The notes beneath the pieces are model-generated. The model was given only the letters and a program-made list of their open reading frames with translations. It was not told the DNA's origin and did no database searches. Below are positions 1-5,496 of a DNA stretch of 5,883 bases, piece by piece. The translations under genes and the position numbers were made by a program. Every line of letters begins with the position of its first letter. Positions within the stretch are counted from its first letter, which is position 1. The stretch is from Acidobacteriaceae bacterium (GTDB lineage: Bacteria > Acidobacteriota > Terriglobia > Terriglobales > Acidobacteriaceae), in the NCBI GenBank assembly GCA_030040395.1, contig JASHTU010000117.1:1-5883 (forward strand). The letters run 5' to 3'.

Positions 1-1460
1 ACCTCCTGCATGGCCTGGTTCGAGAGACGGTTAGCCTTTTCAACTGTGTCTTCCCCATTGAGTACGGGGTCGGAAGACGGCTGCATGGCGTCTTCCACGC
101 GCAGGATGCTCTCTTCGCGCTGCTCCTCCATCGAAGGCAACTCCAAACCATCCTGACGGCTCAGGAGGTCGAAGATCGGCGTTGGCATCAGAGCGCGAGA
201 GATGACGTAGGCGAAAGTGTTGGCGACGATGACGGGAACGATGATGGAGTAGTTGCCGCTGACTTCGAGAACCATGAAGACGCTGGTCATGGGAGCGCGG
301 AGGAAACCGGCGAAGAGCACGCCCATGCCGACTAGGGCGTAGGTGCCGGGCGACCAGCTCAGGTGCGGGAAAAGCGCGTGTCCGGCCCCGCCGACGGCCG
401 CGCCCAGCATGGCGCCGATAAACAAGGTGGGCGCGAACATGCCGCCGGGCGTGCCGCTCACGAAAGAGAGCAGTGTGGCGGCGATCTTGAGCAGGGCTAG
501 GATGGCCAGAAATTGCCACGTGAACCGGCCATGCATCGCCTCGTCCATGTAGACGTAGCCGGCCCCCATGATCTGGGGCGCGCCGACCATGGCGATGATG
601 CCGATAAGAAGCCCGGCAACGGCGGGCTGAAGGTAATGCGTCCAGGGGCTCATCACTTTGAGCCTCGGACGAAGGAATGAGACGCCGGCGGCAAAGACCA
701 CCGAGGCGAACCCTCCGATGATGCCGAGGATCACGTAAGCGATCAGCTCCGAAGGACGCTGCATTTCCACGGGCGGAATGCGGAAGAGCGACTCCGAACC
801 GAGGAACCACCGGATGACGACGACGCTGGAAACGGCGGAAAGCACAACGGAGCCCAGAATTCCGGCGGTCCAGCGGCCGATGACCTCCTCAATCACGAAG
901 AGCACGGCGGAGATGGGCGCATTGAAGGCGGCGGCGAGGCCAGCCGCGGCGCCCACCGGCGCAATGAGGCGCATGCGGTCGCGGGACAGGCGGAGGTGGC
1001 GGCCGATCACCGAAGCCAGGCTGGCCCCGATCTGCAGTGAGGGATCCTCGGGGCCGAGCGATTGCCCCGAGCCGATGGCCAACGCGGACGTAATGAATTT
1101 GCCTACGGCCGTTTTGAGCGGAATATACCCGTTAAAGATATAGAGGGCGGCTTTGGTCTGGTTGACGCCGCTGCCACGCGTCAAGGGGAAAAAATGAATG
1201 ACGAGGATGGCAATCAACAGGCCGGTGAGGGTGGGCGCCAAAAGCAGGCGCAGCTTGGAGGGCTCCGCGCCCGAGCCTAGGAGAAAAATACTGCACCAGT
1301 CGATCGCGAAACGAAAGCAAACGACCGCAAGCCCCGAAAAGATGCCGATAAAAACGGAAAGGACGAGAAAAAAACGGTCTTCGCGGAAGACCGAGCGGAG
1401 CACCGCGACAGGCTTGAATTCGGTCCCCGTGGCGACAGGGCCGGTCTGGCCTTCCTCCAA
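1..1460 (-). CDS. ClC-family chloride transporter (likely H+/Cl- exchanger) with start of a CBS domain, C-terminus cut by window edge
   Basis: This is an integral membrane chloride carrier of the ClC superfamily. The frame is open from a stop near 1523 to base 1. Numbering from the TTG at 1460, the ion-pathway signatures are RGSGVNQTK at 95-103, GPEDPSLQIGA at 136-146 (gating glutamate E138), LAAAFNAPISAVLF followed by IEE (E191-E192, matching the internal proton glutamate of E. coli ClC) and GMFAP at 340-344. Having both glutamates is known to mark exchangers rather than channels, so antiport is inferred. The central tyrosine of the last helix appears to be phenylalanine (F430, in PIFDLL). 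From about residue 450 the sequence (ILRVEDAMQPS) looks like the start of a CBS regulatory domain. No ATG precedes the conserved core; candidate starts are TTG 1460, CTG 1490 and GTG 1403, so the exact start is uncertain. It follows the TPR gene by about 30 bp and is probably cotranscribed with it. Confidence 0.93.
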   Translation of the reverse strand, partial: MEEGQTGPVATGTEFKPVAVLRSVFREDRFFLVLSVFIGIFSGLAVVCFRFAIDWCSIFLLGSGAEPSKLRLLLAPTLTGLLIAILVIHFFPLTRGSGVNQTKAALYIFNGYIPLKTAVGKFITSALAIGSGQSLGPEDPSLQIGASLASVIGRHLRLSRDRMRLIAPVGAAAGLAAAFNAPISAVLFVIEEVIGRWTAGILGSVVLSAVSSVVVIRWFLGSESLFRIPPVEMQRPSELIAYVILGIIGGFASVVFAAGVSFLRPRLKVMSPWTHYLQPAVAGLLIGIIAMVGAPQIMGAGYVYMDEAMHGRFTWQFLAILALLKIAATLLSFVSGTPGGMFAPTLFIGAMLGAAVGGAGHALFPHLSWSPGTYALVGMGVLFAGFLRAPMTSVFMVLEVSGNYSIIVPVIVANTFAYVISRALMPTPIFDLLSRQDGLELPSMEEQREESILRVEDAMQPSSDPVLNGEDTVEKANRLSNQAMQE

Positions 1461-1491
1461 GGCGGGCTGCGAATGAGATAGAAAGCTCAGC

Positions 1492-2622
1492 TCAACTCTC
1501 CTCGTGCAGGTTTGCGATCAGAAGCAGCGCCTGGTCGGCGTCGGTCGGCGTAGCGCAGGAGCCTTCGGTTTCGCGCTCAATTTGGAAAACCAGGTTCATG
1601 GCCGTGTTGACGAGGTCGGGATTGCCGCGCAACCCGCGCAGGTTGATCCGGGGATTCAAGTTCGACCACGATTGCTGGAGCATCTGAATGGAGGCCGTGG
1701 GCGTAGTGCAGGTCTTCAGCCGGGCTCCAGCCGTGGCGAAGGCCTCCATGACAATCCTATCGCGCTGCAAGTTTGGAATCTGGGGCCGGAAAGGATCCCA
1801 ATTGAGCACGAACCCAGTAAGCTTGAGGCGCCCGGCGCTGGCTGCGTCCGAGGGCGAGGCTGCGACCGCTTCTTCCAAGTACCGCTGGGCGCGCGGGTAC
1901 TGACCGAGCCTGAAGGCGGCAAGCCCGGCGCCGGCCATCGCCGGCTGATTGTGACGCTGCAGCCGGAGACTGAGCCGGAACGCGGCAAAAGCACGCTGGT
2001 CATCGCCCACTTGGAGGAACATTTGACCGAGCGCGGTCTGACGCGCGGCGTTGTCGCCTACGGCAGCGGCCAAGTCGATCAGCTCCCCCTCCGCCTGGGT
2101 GTTGGCGCCGATGCCCAAAAGGTAGTGGATCAGTTCGACGCGCGCTTTGCGCCGGGCTTCGTCGGGATCGTTGGGCCAAGTGGCGTAGATGGCGTTGTGA
2201 TAGAAACGAAGCGCCTGATCGGTCTCCTTTTCGCGGGCCGCGATGCGCGCCAACCCCAGGCTGACCAGCCCGTTATCGGGCTCGCGCTCCCACAGATTGA
2301 TGAGGTAGGCGTGGGCCTCGTCGAAGCGGTTCAAGCCCATGAGCGCCTCGGCAAGGCTGAGCTGATAGGCGCCGTTGTCGCGGTCATACAACAAGGCGGT
2401 GCGGAAATCAACGACGGCCGCAGTGAAGCGATGCGCGTTGAGGTCGTTTACGCCGCGCGAAGACCATCGCTCCGCCAGCGACTCCTGCTGCGCGTGATAG
2501 ACACGGGAGAGGCCGCCGACTGCCGAGAAAAACACCACGGCCAAGAGCGTCAACACGGCCAAGGTCACAGGTTCCCGTCGCAGATAAGGCGAAAGTTCGA
2601 GCCGTCTCGGCTCAGTTGCCAT
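1492..2622 (-). CDS. Membrane-anchored tetratricopeptide-repeat protein
   Basis: The product is 376 residues. A basic N-terminus (ATEPRRLELSPYLRREP) precedes one hydrophobic helix at about 20-37 (VTLAVLTLLAVVFFSAV), which should anchor it in the inner membrane. The rest is helical. TPR-like units are seen at about 51-84, 85-118 and 119-150, and again at about 191-222 and 225-258, with the usual small and aromatic positions (for example AEALMGLNRFDEAHAYL and GLAAFRLGQYPRAQRYLEEAV). The C-terminal 100 residues lack clear repeats and hold two cysteines (C305, C356). I chose ATG 2622 over an in-frame ATG at 2667 because AGGAG sits five bases before 2622 and nothing comparable precedes 2667. TPR domains are protein-binding scaffolds; the partner cannot be named. 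The tight spacing to the ClC gene suggests an operon but does not prove a functional link. Confidence 0.88.
   Translation of the reverse strand: MATEPRRLELSPYLRREPVTLAVLTLLAVVFFSAVGGLSRVYHAQQESLAERWSSRGVNDLNAHRFTAAVVDFRTALLYDRDNGAYQLSLAEALMGLNRFDEAHAYLINLWEREPDNGLVSLGLARIAAREKETDQALRFYHNAIYATWPNDPDEARRKARVELIHYLLGIGANTQAEGELIDLAAAVGDNAARQTALGQMFLQVGDDQRAFAAFRLSLRLQRHNQPAMAGAGLAAFRLGQYPRAQRYLEEAVAASPSDAASAGRLKLTGFVLNWDPFRPQIPNLQRDRIVMEAFATAGARLKTCTTPTASIQMLQQSWSNLNPRINLRGLRGNPDLVNTAMNLVFQIERETEGSCATPTDADQALLLIANLHEES
1498..1503 (-). promoter_or_regulatory. Possible Shine-Dalgarno for the ClC gene, inside the end of the TPR gene
   Basis: GAGGAG on the minus strand lies over the last codons of the TPR gene. 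Seven bases downstream is an in-frame CTG at 1490-1488, and the TTG at 1460 is about 37 bases away. It suggests translational coupling, but it would require a rare CTG start, so it stays tentative. Confidence 0.3.
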
Positions 2623-2627
2623 TCCTT

Positions 2628-2632
2628 CTCCT
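2628..2632 (-). promoter_or_regulatory. Ribosome-binding site fixing the TPR gene start
   Basis: AGGAG on the minus strand, five bases before the ATG at 2622-2620. It favours this start over the ATG at 2667, which would add 15 residues and has no purine-rich sequence upstream. Confidence 0.7.
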
Positions 2633-2761
2633 CGAGCTCCCTGCCTCCGAGCGCCTTCGTCGATCATAAACTGGGCAATCCAACTGGAATTCGGCGCAAC
2701 TACGCCAAATAGCTGATTGGATGCGGGTCGCGGAGTGGTGGGACTTAGCGGGATGAGCGAC

Positions 2762-2778
2762 GCTAGGTCTCTGACCGC
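2762..2778 (+). repeat. Left terminal inverted repeat
   Basis: GCTAGGTCTCTGACCGC, perfectly complementary to 2919-2935. The match stops on both sides (2761 against 2936, and 2779 against 2918), so the repeat is exactly 17 bp. Confidence 0.85.
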
Positions 2779-2820
2779 TCATGAATGTACCAACGCTGGG
2801 CGCCCCTTGGTCCCCGGGGT

Positions 2821-2864
2821 CCCCGGCGAGCGGCGGGAACCCGCCTGCGGGTGGCTCGCTGGGG
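2821..2864. repeat. Internal 11-bp hairpin stem of the palindromic element
   Basis: CCCCGGCGAGC at 2821-2831 pairs with GCTCGCTGGGG at 2854-2864 with one G-T pair. The 22-base loop holds two competing short palindromes, GGCGGG-AA-CCCGCC (2832-2845) and ACCCGC-CT-GCGGGT (2839-2852). Just outside, CCGGGG-T-CCCCGG (2814-2826) competes with the left arm. Confidence 0.7.
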
Positions 2865-2867
2865 TGG

Positions 2868-2887
2868 AGGTCCCGATTTTCGGACCT
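2868..2887. repeat. 6-bp stem-loop with T-rich loop
   Basis: AGGTCC (2868-2873) pairs with GGACCT (2882-2887) around an 8-base loop containing TTTT. No run of T follows the stem on either strand, so a classical intrinsic terminator is not supported. Confidence 0.5.
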
Positions 2888-2918
2888 GGGACACCACGAT
2901 CTCAAGGCCCCAAATTAT

Positions 2919-2935
2919 GCGGTCAGAGACCTAGC
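2919..2935 (-). repeat. Right terminal inverted repeat
   Basis: On the minus strand this reads identically to 2762-2778. Its outer end is separated by one base from the TAA stop (2939-2937) of the TonB-like gene. Confidence 0.85.
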
Positions 2936-2936
2936 T

Positions 2937-4058
2937 TTACCGCGGCTCCATGTTGTAGAGGAAGTACGCGCGGAGCTCGATATAGGGACCGTGAAAGTCT
3001 CTGGGCAGAGGCGGATAGCTGGAGCCGGTCAGCGCTCCCCAGGCCGCGCGGTCGAGAGCCACGTCGCCGGAGCGGCCGACGAGCTGCACGCTGCCGGGCA
3101 TCAGCCGCCCGTTAGGCAGAACTTTGAATTCGATGGCCACCATGCCCGACTTCAGAATCGGCGGGTTCACTTCATCGGGAATAAGCGGGTCCCAGGTGCG
3201 CTCGGTATCGTAATGCCAAGCCGCCAGCCAGGAACTGAAATCGACGCCCTGGGTGTCAGAAAGAATCTGGATGCCGCCGGTGCCCGCGCCGGGGTGCATC
3301 GACAGTTCGCCGCTCGGAGCCTGAATGTCGCTACCCGAGCCGCGGTTGCGCATCGCATCGCGCATCGCCTGCTGAAGCTGGTCGTTGGGGTTCTGCGAAA
3401 GCGCGAAGTTGGGACGCGCGGGCACAGCCTGCGGCCGCGGAGCTTCAATCGGCGACTGCGACTGCGGATTGGGCGGAATGGGCGGCGCGGGTTGAGGCTT
3501 TTGCTCGGGTTGCACTTTCGGCTGCTCGGCTGCGGGCGGCGGAGCCGGCGCCGGCGGCGCTTGGGTCTCGCGCTTCAGCTCCTCCAGCGTCTTGCTATCG
3601 ATCACTGGCGGATGGGTCAGAGGCTTGACCGGCTTCGGTTTGGGCAAATACGGGGTGTCGAGATAGGTAAAATCCTTGTGGCCCTGGATATTGTTGGTGT
3701 CGATGACCGGCGCCAAATTAACGTATTTGGGAAGCAGGAAGATGGCGAAGATCAGCAGGATGTGGATGAGGACGGCCCACAGGACTCCCTCGCGGAGACG
3801 CGCCCAGCGGCGCTCATCCTCGAGCTCGCTGATCATCTCCAGCAGTTCGTGGGTGTCGTAGTCGATCCAGTGCGAAGTGCTGACCATGCGGGAGCCGTTG
3901 CCCCCTGGCTCGGCGGCTGGAGCCAAGCCAAGTGTCCCGTCTTCAGGACGGCCCGCCCCCTCGCTCACCCCGGAAGTTCCGGTGGATTCGTTCACATTAA
4001 CTGGCGCTTCGCTGGTGGGCATTGGCTGCAAAGGAGCGTTTACGGGACCTAACCTCAT
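2937..4058 (-). CDS. TonB-like energy-transducer protein with Pro/Lys-rich linker
   Basis: The product is 373 residues from ATG 4058. A flexible Gly/Pro/Ser-rich N-terminus (1-57) and a charged helical stretch (about 64-90, with ELLEMISELEDERRWARL) precede one transmembrane helix at about 91-109. A Pro/Lys/Gln-rich span of about 134-215 (KPKPVKP, APPPAAEQPKVQPEQKPQP) is typical of periplasm-spanning TonB linkers. The C-terminus at about 265-370 has a TonB C-terminal fold pattern: VAIEFKVLPNGRL, then VGRSGDVALDRAAWGAL and SYPPLP. TonB proteins couple the inner-membrane proton gradient to outer-membrane transporters through ExbB/ExbD. No exbB, exbD or receptor gene is in the window, so the partner is unknown. 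The cytoplasmic part, about 90 residues, is far longer than in classical TonB. Other starts are TTG 4160 (no ribosome-binding site), ATG 4022 and ATG 3887. A weak GGGAG lies ten bases before ATG 4058. The stop abuts the 174-bp palindromic element. Confidence 0.85.
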   Translation of the reverse strand: MRLGPVNAPLQPMPTSEAPVNVNESTGTSGVSEGAGRPEDGTLGLAPAAEPGGNGSRMVSTSHWIDYDTHELLEMISELEDERRWARLREGVLWAVLIHILLIFAIFLLPKYVNLAPVIDTNNIQGHKDFTYLDTPYLPKPKPVKPLTHPPVIDSKTLEELKRETQAPPAPAPPPAAEQPKVQPEQKPQPAPPIPPNPQSQSPIEAPRPQAVPARPNFALSQNPNDQLQQAMRDAMRNRGSGSDIQAPSGELSMHPGAGTGGIQILSDTQGVDFSSWLAAWHYDTERTWDPLIPDEVNPPILKSGMVAIEFKVLPNGRLMPGSVQLVGRSGDVALDRAAWGALTGSSYPPLPRDFHGPYIELRAYFLYNMEPR

Positions 4059-4134
4059 GCCGCGGCCGCTCCCGGTCCCTTCTAGTGATTCTATTCTCTC
4101 ATTCCTTTCGAATGCATGGGCAATCCCCTTCACG

Positions 4135-4161
4135 TTGCCCGCGAACTGTGGCCCGTACAAT
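4135..4161 (+). promoter_or_regulatory. Candidate sigma-70-type promoter for the VTT gene
   Basis: TTGCCC at 4135-4140 and TACAAT at 4156-4161, separated by 15 bp, shorter than the optimum. The site lies in the 150-bp divergent gap about 48 bp before the VTT start. On the opposite strand TAGAAT (4093-4088) could be a -10 for the TonB-like gene, but no fair -35 accompanies it. Confidence 0.3.
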
Positions 4162-4195
4162 GGTATCTAACCCATAGGACGGTTTTCCAGGCGGA

Positions 4196-4199
4196 AGGA
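4196..4199 (+). promoter_or_regulatory. Ribosome-binding site supporting the GTG start of the VTT gene
   Basis: AGGA within a GGAAGGAA run, nine bases before GTG 4209. It supports that start over an in-frame ATG at 4116, which lies upstream of the candidate promoter. Confidence 0.55.
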
Positions 4200-4208
4200 A
4201 TTGGTCGC

Positions 4209-4829
4209 GTGAAGTCTTTTTTTGCCCCGGTGGTAACGGAGTGGAAACACGTGATCATGCCGGCGCTGGCCCAGATGGGAATTTGGGGCGCCTTGGTCAT
4301 CGGAGCCGTCGATTCCTCTTCCGTCCCGGTGCCGATCGACGCTTTTCTGGCCCTCGCCGTGTGGAACGAAAAGAGCCGCTTCTGGCTTATCGCCATGATG
4401 GCCGCGGCGGGGTCGGCGGCCGGGGGTCTGGTTCCCTACTGGCTGGGCCGGGCTGGCGGCGAGCTTTTTCTGCTGAAGCGCATCAGCCGCGAACGTCTGG
4501 AGCAGATTCGCGAGCGGTTCGAGCGCCAGGAGTTCCTGGCCGTCCTGATTCCGTCATTGCTGCCTCCGCCGACGCCGTGGAAGCTCTTTGTGTTTGCCGC
4601 CGGCGTCTTCGAAATGCGCGTGGTTCCCTTTCTGCTCGCCGTCTTTTGCGGCCGGACCGTCCGCTGGTTGGTGCTAGGGGTTCTGGTAATCAAACTGGGT
4701 CCCGGAGCCGTGGACCTGGTGGCGCACCACGCTCTGGCGGCCATTGGGGTGGTGGGCGTGCTGGCGGTGGGCGGATTCCTTTGGTGGTGGTTCAGAATGC
4801 GGCGTACCGGCAAGCCATTGGATTCGTAA
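4209..4829 (+). CDS. VTT-domain (DedA/SNARE-associated) inner-membrane protein
   Basis: The product is 206 residues from GTG 4209, a usual size for the family. After a short amphipathic N-terminus, a hydrophobic segment runs into the acidic re-entrant motif (GALVIGAVDSSSVPVPIDAF, 27-46). Next come a membrane segment at about 58-78 ending in GLVPYWLGR, a charged cytoplasmic helix (RISRERLEQIRERFERQ, 91-107), the second re-entrant motif (LIPSLLPPPTPWKLFVFAAG, 113-132), and membrane segments at about 137-163 and 175-194. This order matches VTT proteins, several of which are reported to move undecaprenyl phosphate or phospholipids across the membrane; the substrate here is not determined. In place of the classical arginine-bearing motif it has Leu-Leu-Pro-Pro-Pro-Thr-Pro with K125, which I recall from a distinct VTT branch. 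The gene is divergent from the TonB-like gene and converges on the Uma2 gene with a 41-bp gap and no evident terminator. Confidence 0.87.
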   Translation: MKSFFAPVVTEWKHVIMPALAQMGIWGALVIGAVDSSSVPVPIDAFLALAVWNEKSRFWLIAMMAAAGSAAGGLVPYWLGRAGGELFLLKRISRERLEQIRERFERQEFLAVLIPSLLPPPTPWKLFVFAAGVFEMRVVPFLLAVFCGRTVRWLVLGVLVIKLGPGAVDLVAHHALAAIGVVGVLAVGGFLWWWFRMRRTGKPLDS

Positions 4830-4870
4830 CCCTAGCCGCCGAGTCTGTTGCGTAAGCCGCCAGCGTCAAG

Positions 4871-5392
4871 TTAGTCCAGCAACTTCTCCACTTCGGCGAG
4901 ATCGAAACGGCACTTGCCGTCCGGAAGGTCGAAGGGCTGGGGCGGCAGCGGCTCCAGCGCGCCATTGCGATATTGAAAGTGGCTTCCCTGGGGATCGAGA
5001 ACGAGGGTCGTGCGGACGCCCATGCGCTCGTAATCCGCCAGCTTGGCCATCATCCGGGTGAGTTTGTCTTCGGGCGAGAGGATCTCGAATACCGCGATGG
5101 GCGGGTGAGTGATGATCTGCTCGATGGGAAGGCCTCGGTCGAGAATGGCTACGTCAGGGACGCGGTACCTGTCGGCCGCCACCCTGACCCTCAACTCCGG
5201 GCGAACTCTGATGTTCCATTCCTTGGCGTGCCTCTCAAACCAAAGCTCAATTGCATGTTTCCACGTTGAATGATCGTATTCGCCCATCGGTCGTTCCTCG
5301 ATGACCCCGTCCACATACTCCGCGTCCGGCTCGTAGGAGGTCTTGAGGTAGACGTCGAGGGGAACTTGGGCAATCTGCGCCGCGGCTGCCAT
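4871..5392 (-). CDS. Uma2-family (DUF820) putative PD-(D/E)XK nuclease
   Basis: The product is 173 residues, somewhat shorter than many family members but apparently complete. Family marks in order: YEPDAEYVDGVIEERPMGEYDHS (20-42), VRPELRVRV (63-71), the acidic motif VPDVAIL with D80, VFEILSPED with E103, a downstream lysine K117 in MMAKLADYERMGV, and VLDPQG (131-136). D80, E103 and a lysine or glutamine form the expected metal-binding core of this restriction-endonuclease-like fold. Uma2 proteins occur in many copies in cyanobacteria, Chloroflexi, Planctomycetes and Acidobacteria, yet their cellular role is unsettled. The ATG at 5392 has a strong ribosome-binding site four bases upstream. 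No partner methylase, antitoxin or transposase is adjacent. The usual GVPEYW motif is GVRTTL here. Confidence 0.9.
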   Translation of the reverse strand: MAAAAQIAQVPLDVYLKTSYEPDAEYVDGVIEERPMGEYDHSTWKHAIELWFERHAKEWNIRVRPELRVRVAADRYRVPDVAILDRGLPIEQIITHPPIAVFEILSPEDKLTRMMAKLADYERMGVRTTLVLDPQGSHFQYRNGALEPLPPQPFDLPDGKCRFDLAEVEKLLD

Positions 5393-5396
5393 CGAT

Positions 5397-5409
5397 CCTC
5401 CTTTCCTCC
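5397..5409 (-). promoter_or_regulatory. Double Shine-Dalgarno of the Uma2 gene
   Basis: Two GGAGG cores lie in tandem on the minus strand, 5409-5405 and 5401-5397 (AGGAGG from 5402). The proximal one is four bases from the ATG at 5392, the distal one twelve bases. Confidence 0.65.
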
Positions 5410-5496
5410 GGACTTCCCCGCCGAAACCTCAGCGAGTTGCGACAAGTGGCCCGTGTCCCGATCATGAAGCCGAGTCCCGGCAGCGGGCTAAACCGC

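Larger units (their letters stand above)
2762..2935. mobile_element. 174-bp palindromic element with perfect 17-bp terminal inverted repeats (MITE-like or REPIN-like)
   Basis: The ends are GCTAGGTCTCTGACCGC at 2762-2778 and its exact reverse complement at 2919-2935. Between them lie an 11-bp stem (2821-2831 with 2854-2864, one G-T pair), a 6-bp stem (2868-2873 with 2882-2887) and shorter palindromes such as GGGCGCCC at 2798-2805. Each terminal repeat also contains its own interrupted palindrome, GGTC-TCT-GACC. No gene is supported inside. It fills most of the 314-bp gap between the TPR and TonB-like genes and ends one base from the TonB-like stop codon. No clear target-site duplication is visible at the borders. 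Non-autonomous transposon (MITE) or REP-doublet (REPIN) are the best readings; a large regulatory or terminator structure is the alternative. The structure is seen directly; mobility is inference. Confidence 0.6.

Noticed and set aside
40..810. 256-codon minus-strand frame overlapping the ClC gene
   Set aside because: Arg/His-rich shadow in another frame. The ClC frame carries all the family motifs over the same bases.
2663..2699. TATGAT (2668-2663) as a -10 box for the TPR gene
   Set aside because: No acceptable -35 hexamer at 16-18 bp, and an isolated hexamer match is weak evidence.
1504..2712. 402-codon open frame on the plus strand opposite the TPR gene
   Set aside because: It mirrors the TPR gene in GC-rich DNA. 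The minus-strand product has recognisable TPR units, a membrane anchor and a ribosome-binding site; the plus-strand product resembles no family.
2868..2887. Intrinsic terminator after the TonB-like gene
   Set aside because: The stem is short and no T-run follows it on either strand; the T-run is in the loop.
2762..2935. CRISPR-like or tandem repeat array
   Set aside because: There are only two copies of the 17-mer, in inverted orientation, with no regular spacing.
2781..4052. 423-codon open frame on the plus strand opposite the TonB-like gene
   Set aside because: It starts inside the palindromic element and its translation is arginine-rich low-complexity sequence. The minus strand encodes a coherent TonB-like architecture.
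4241..4855. 204-codon plus-strand frame overlapping the VTT gene
   Set aside because: Shadow frame with Gly/Arg-rich translation; the VTT frame shows membrane segments and conserved motifs.
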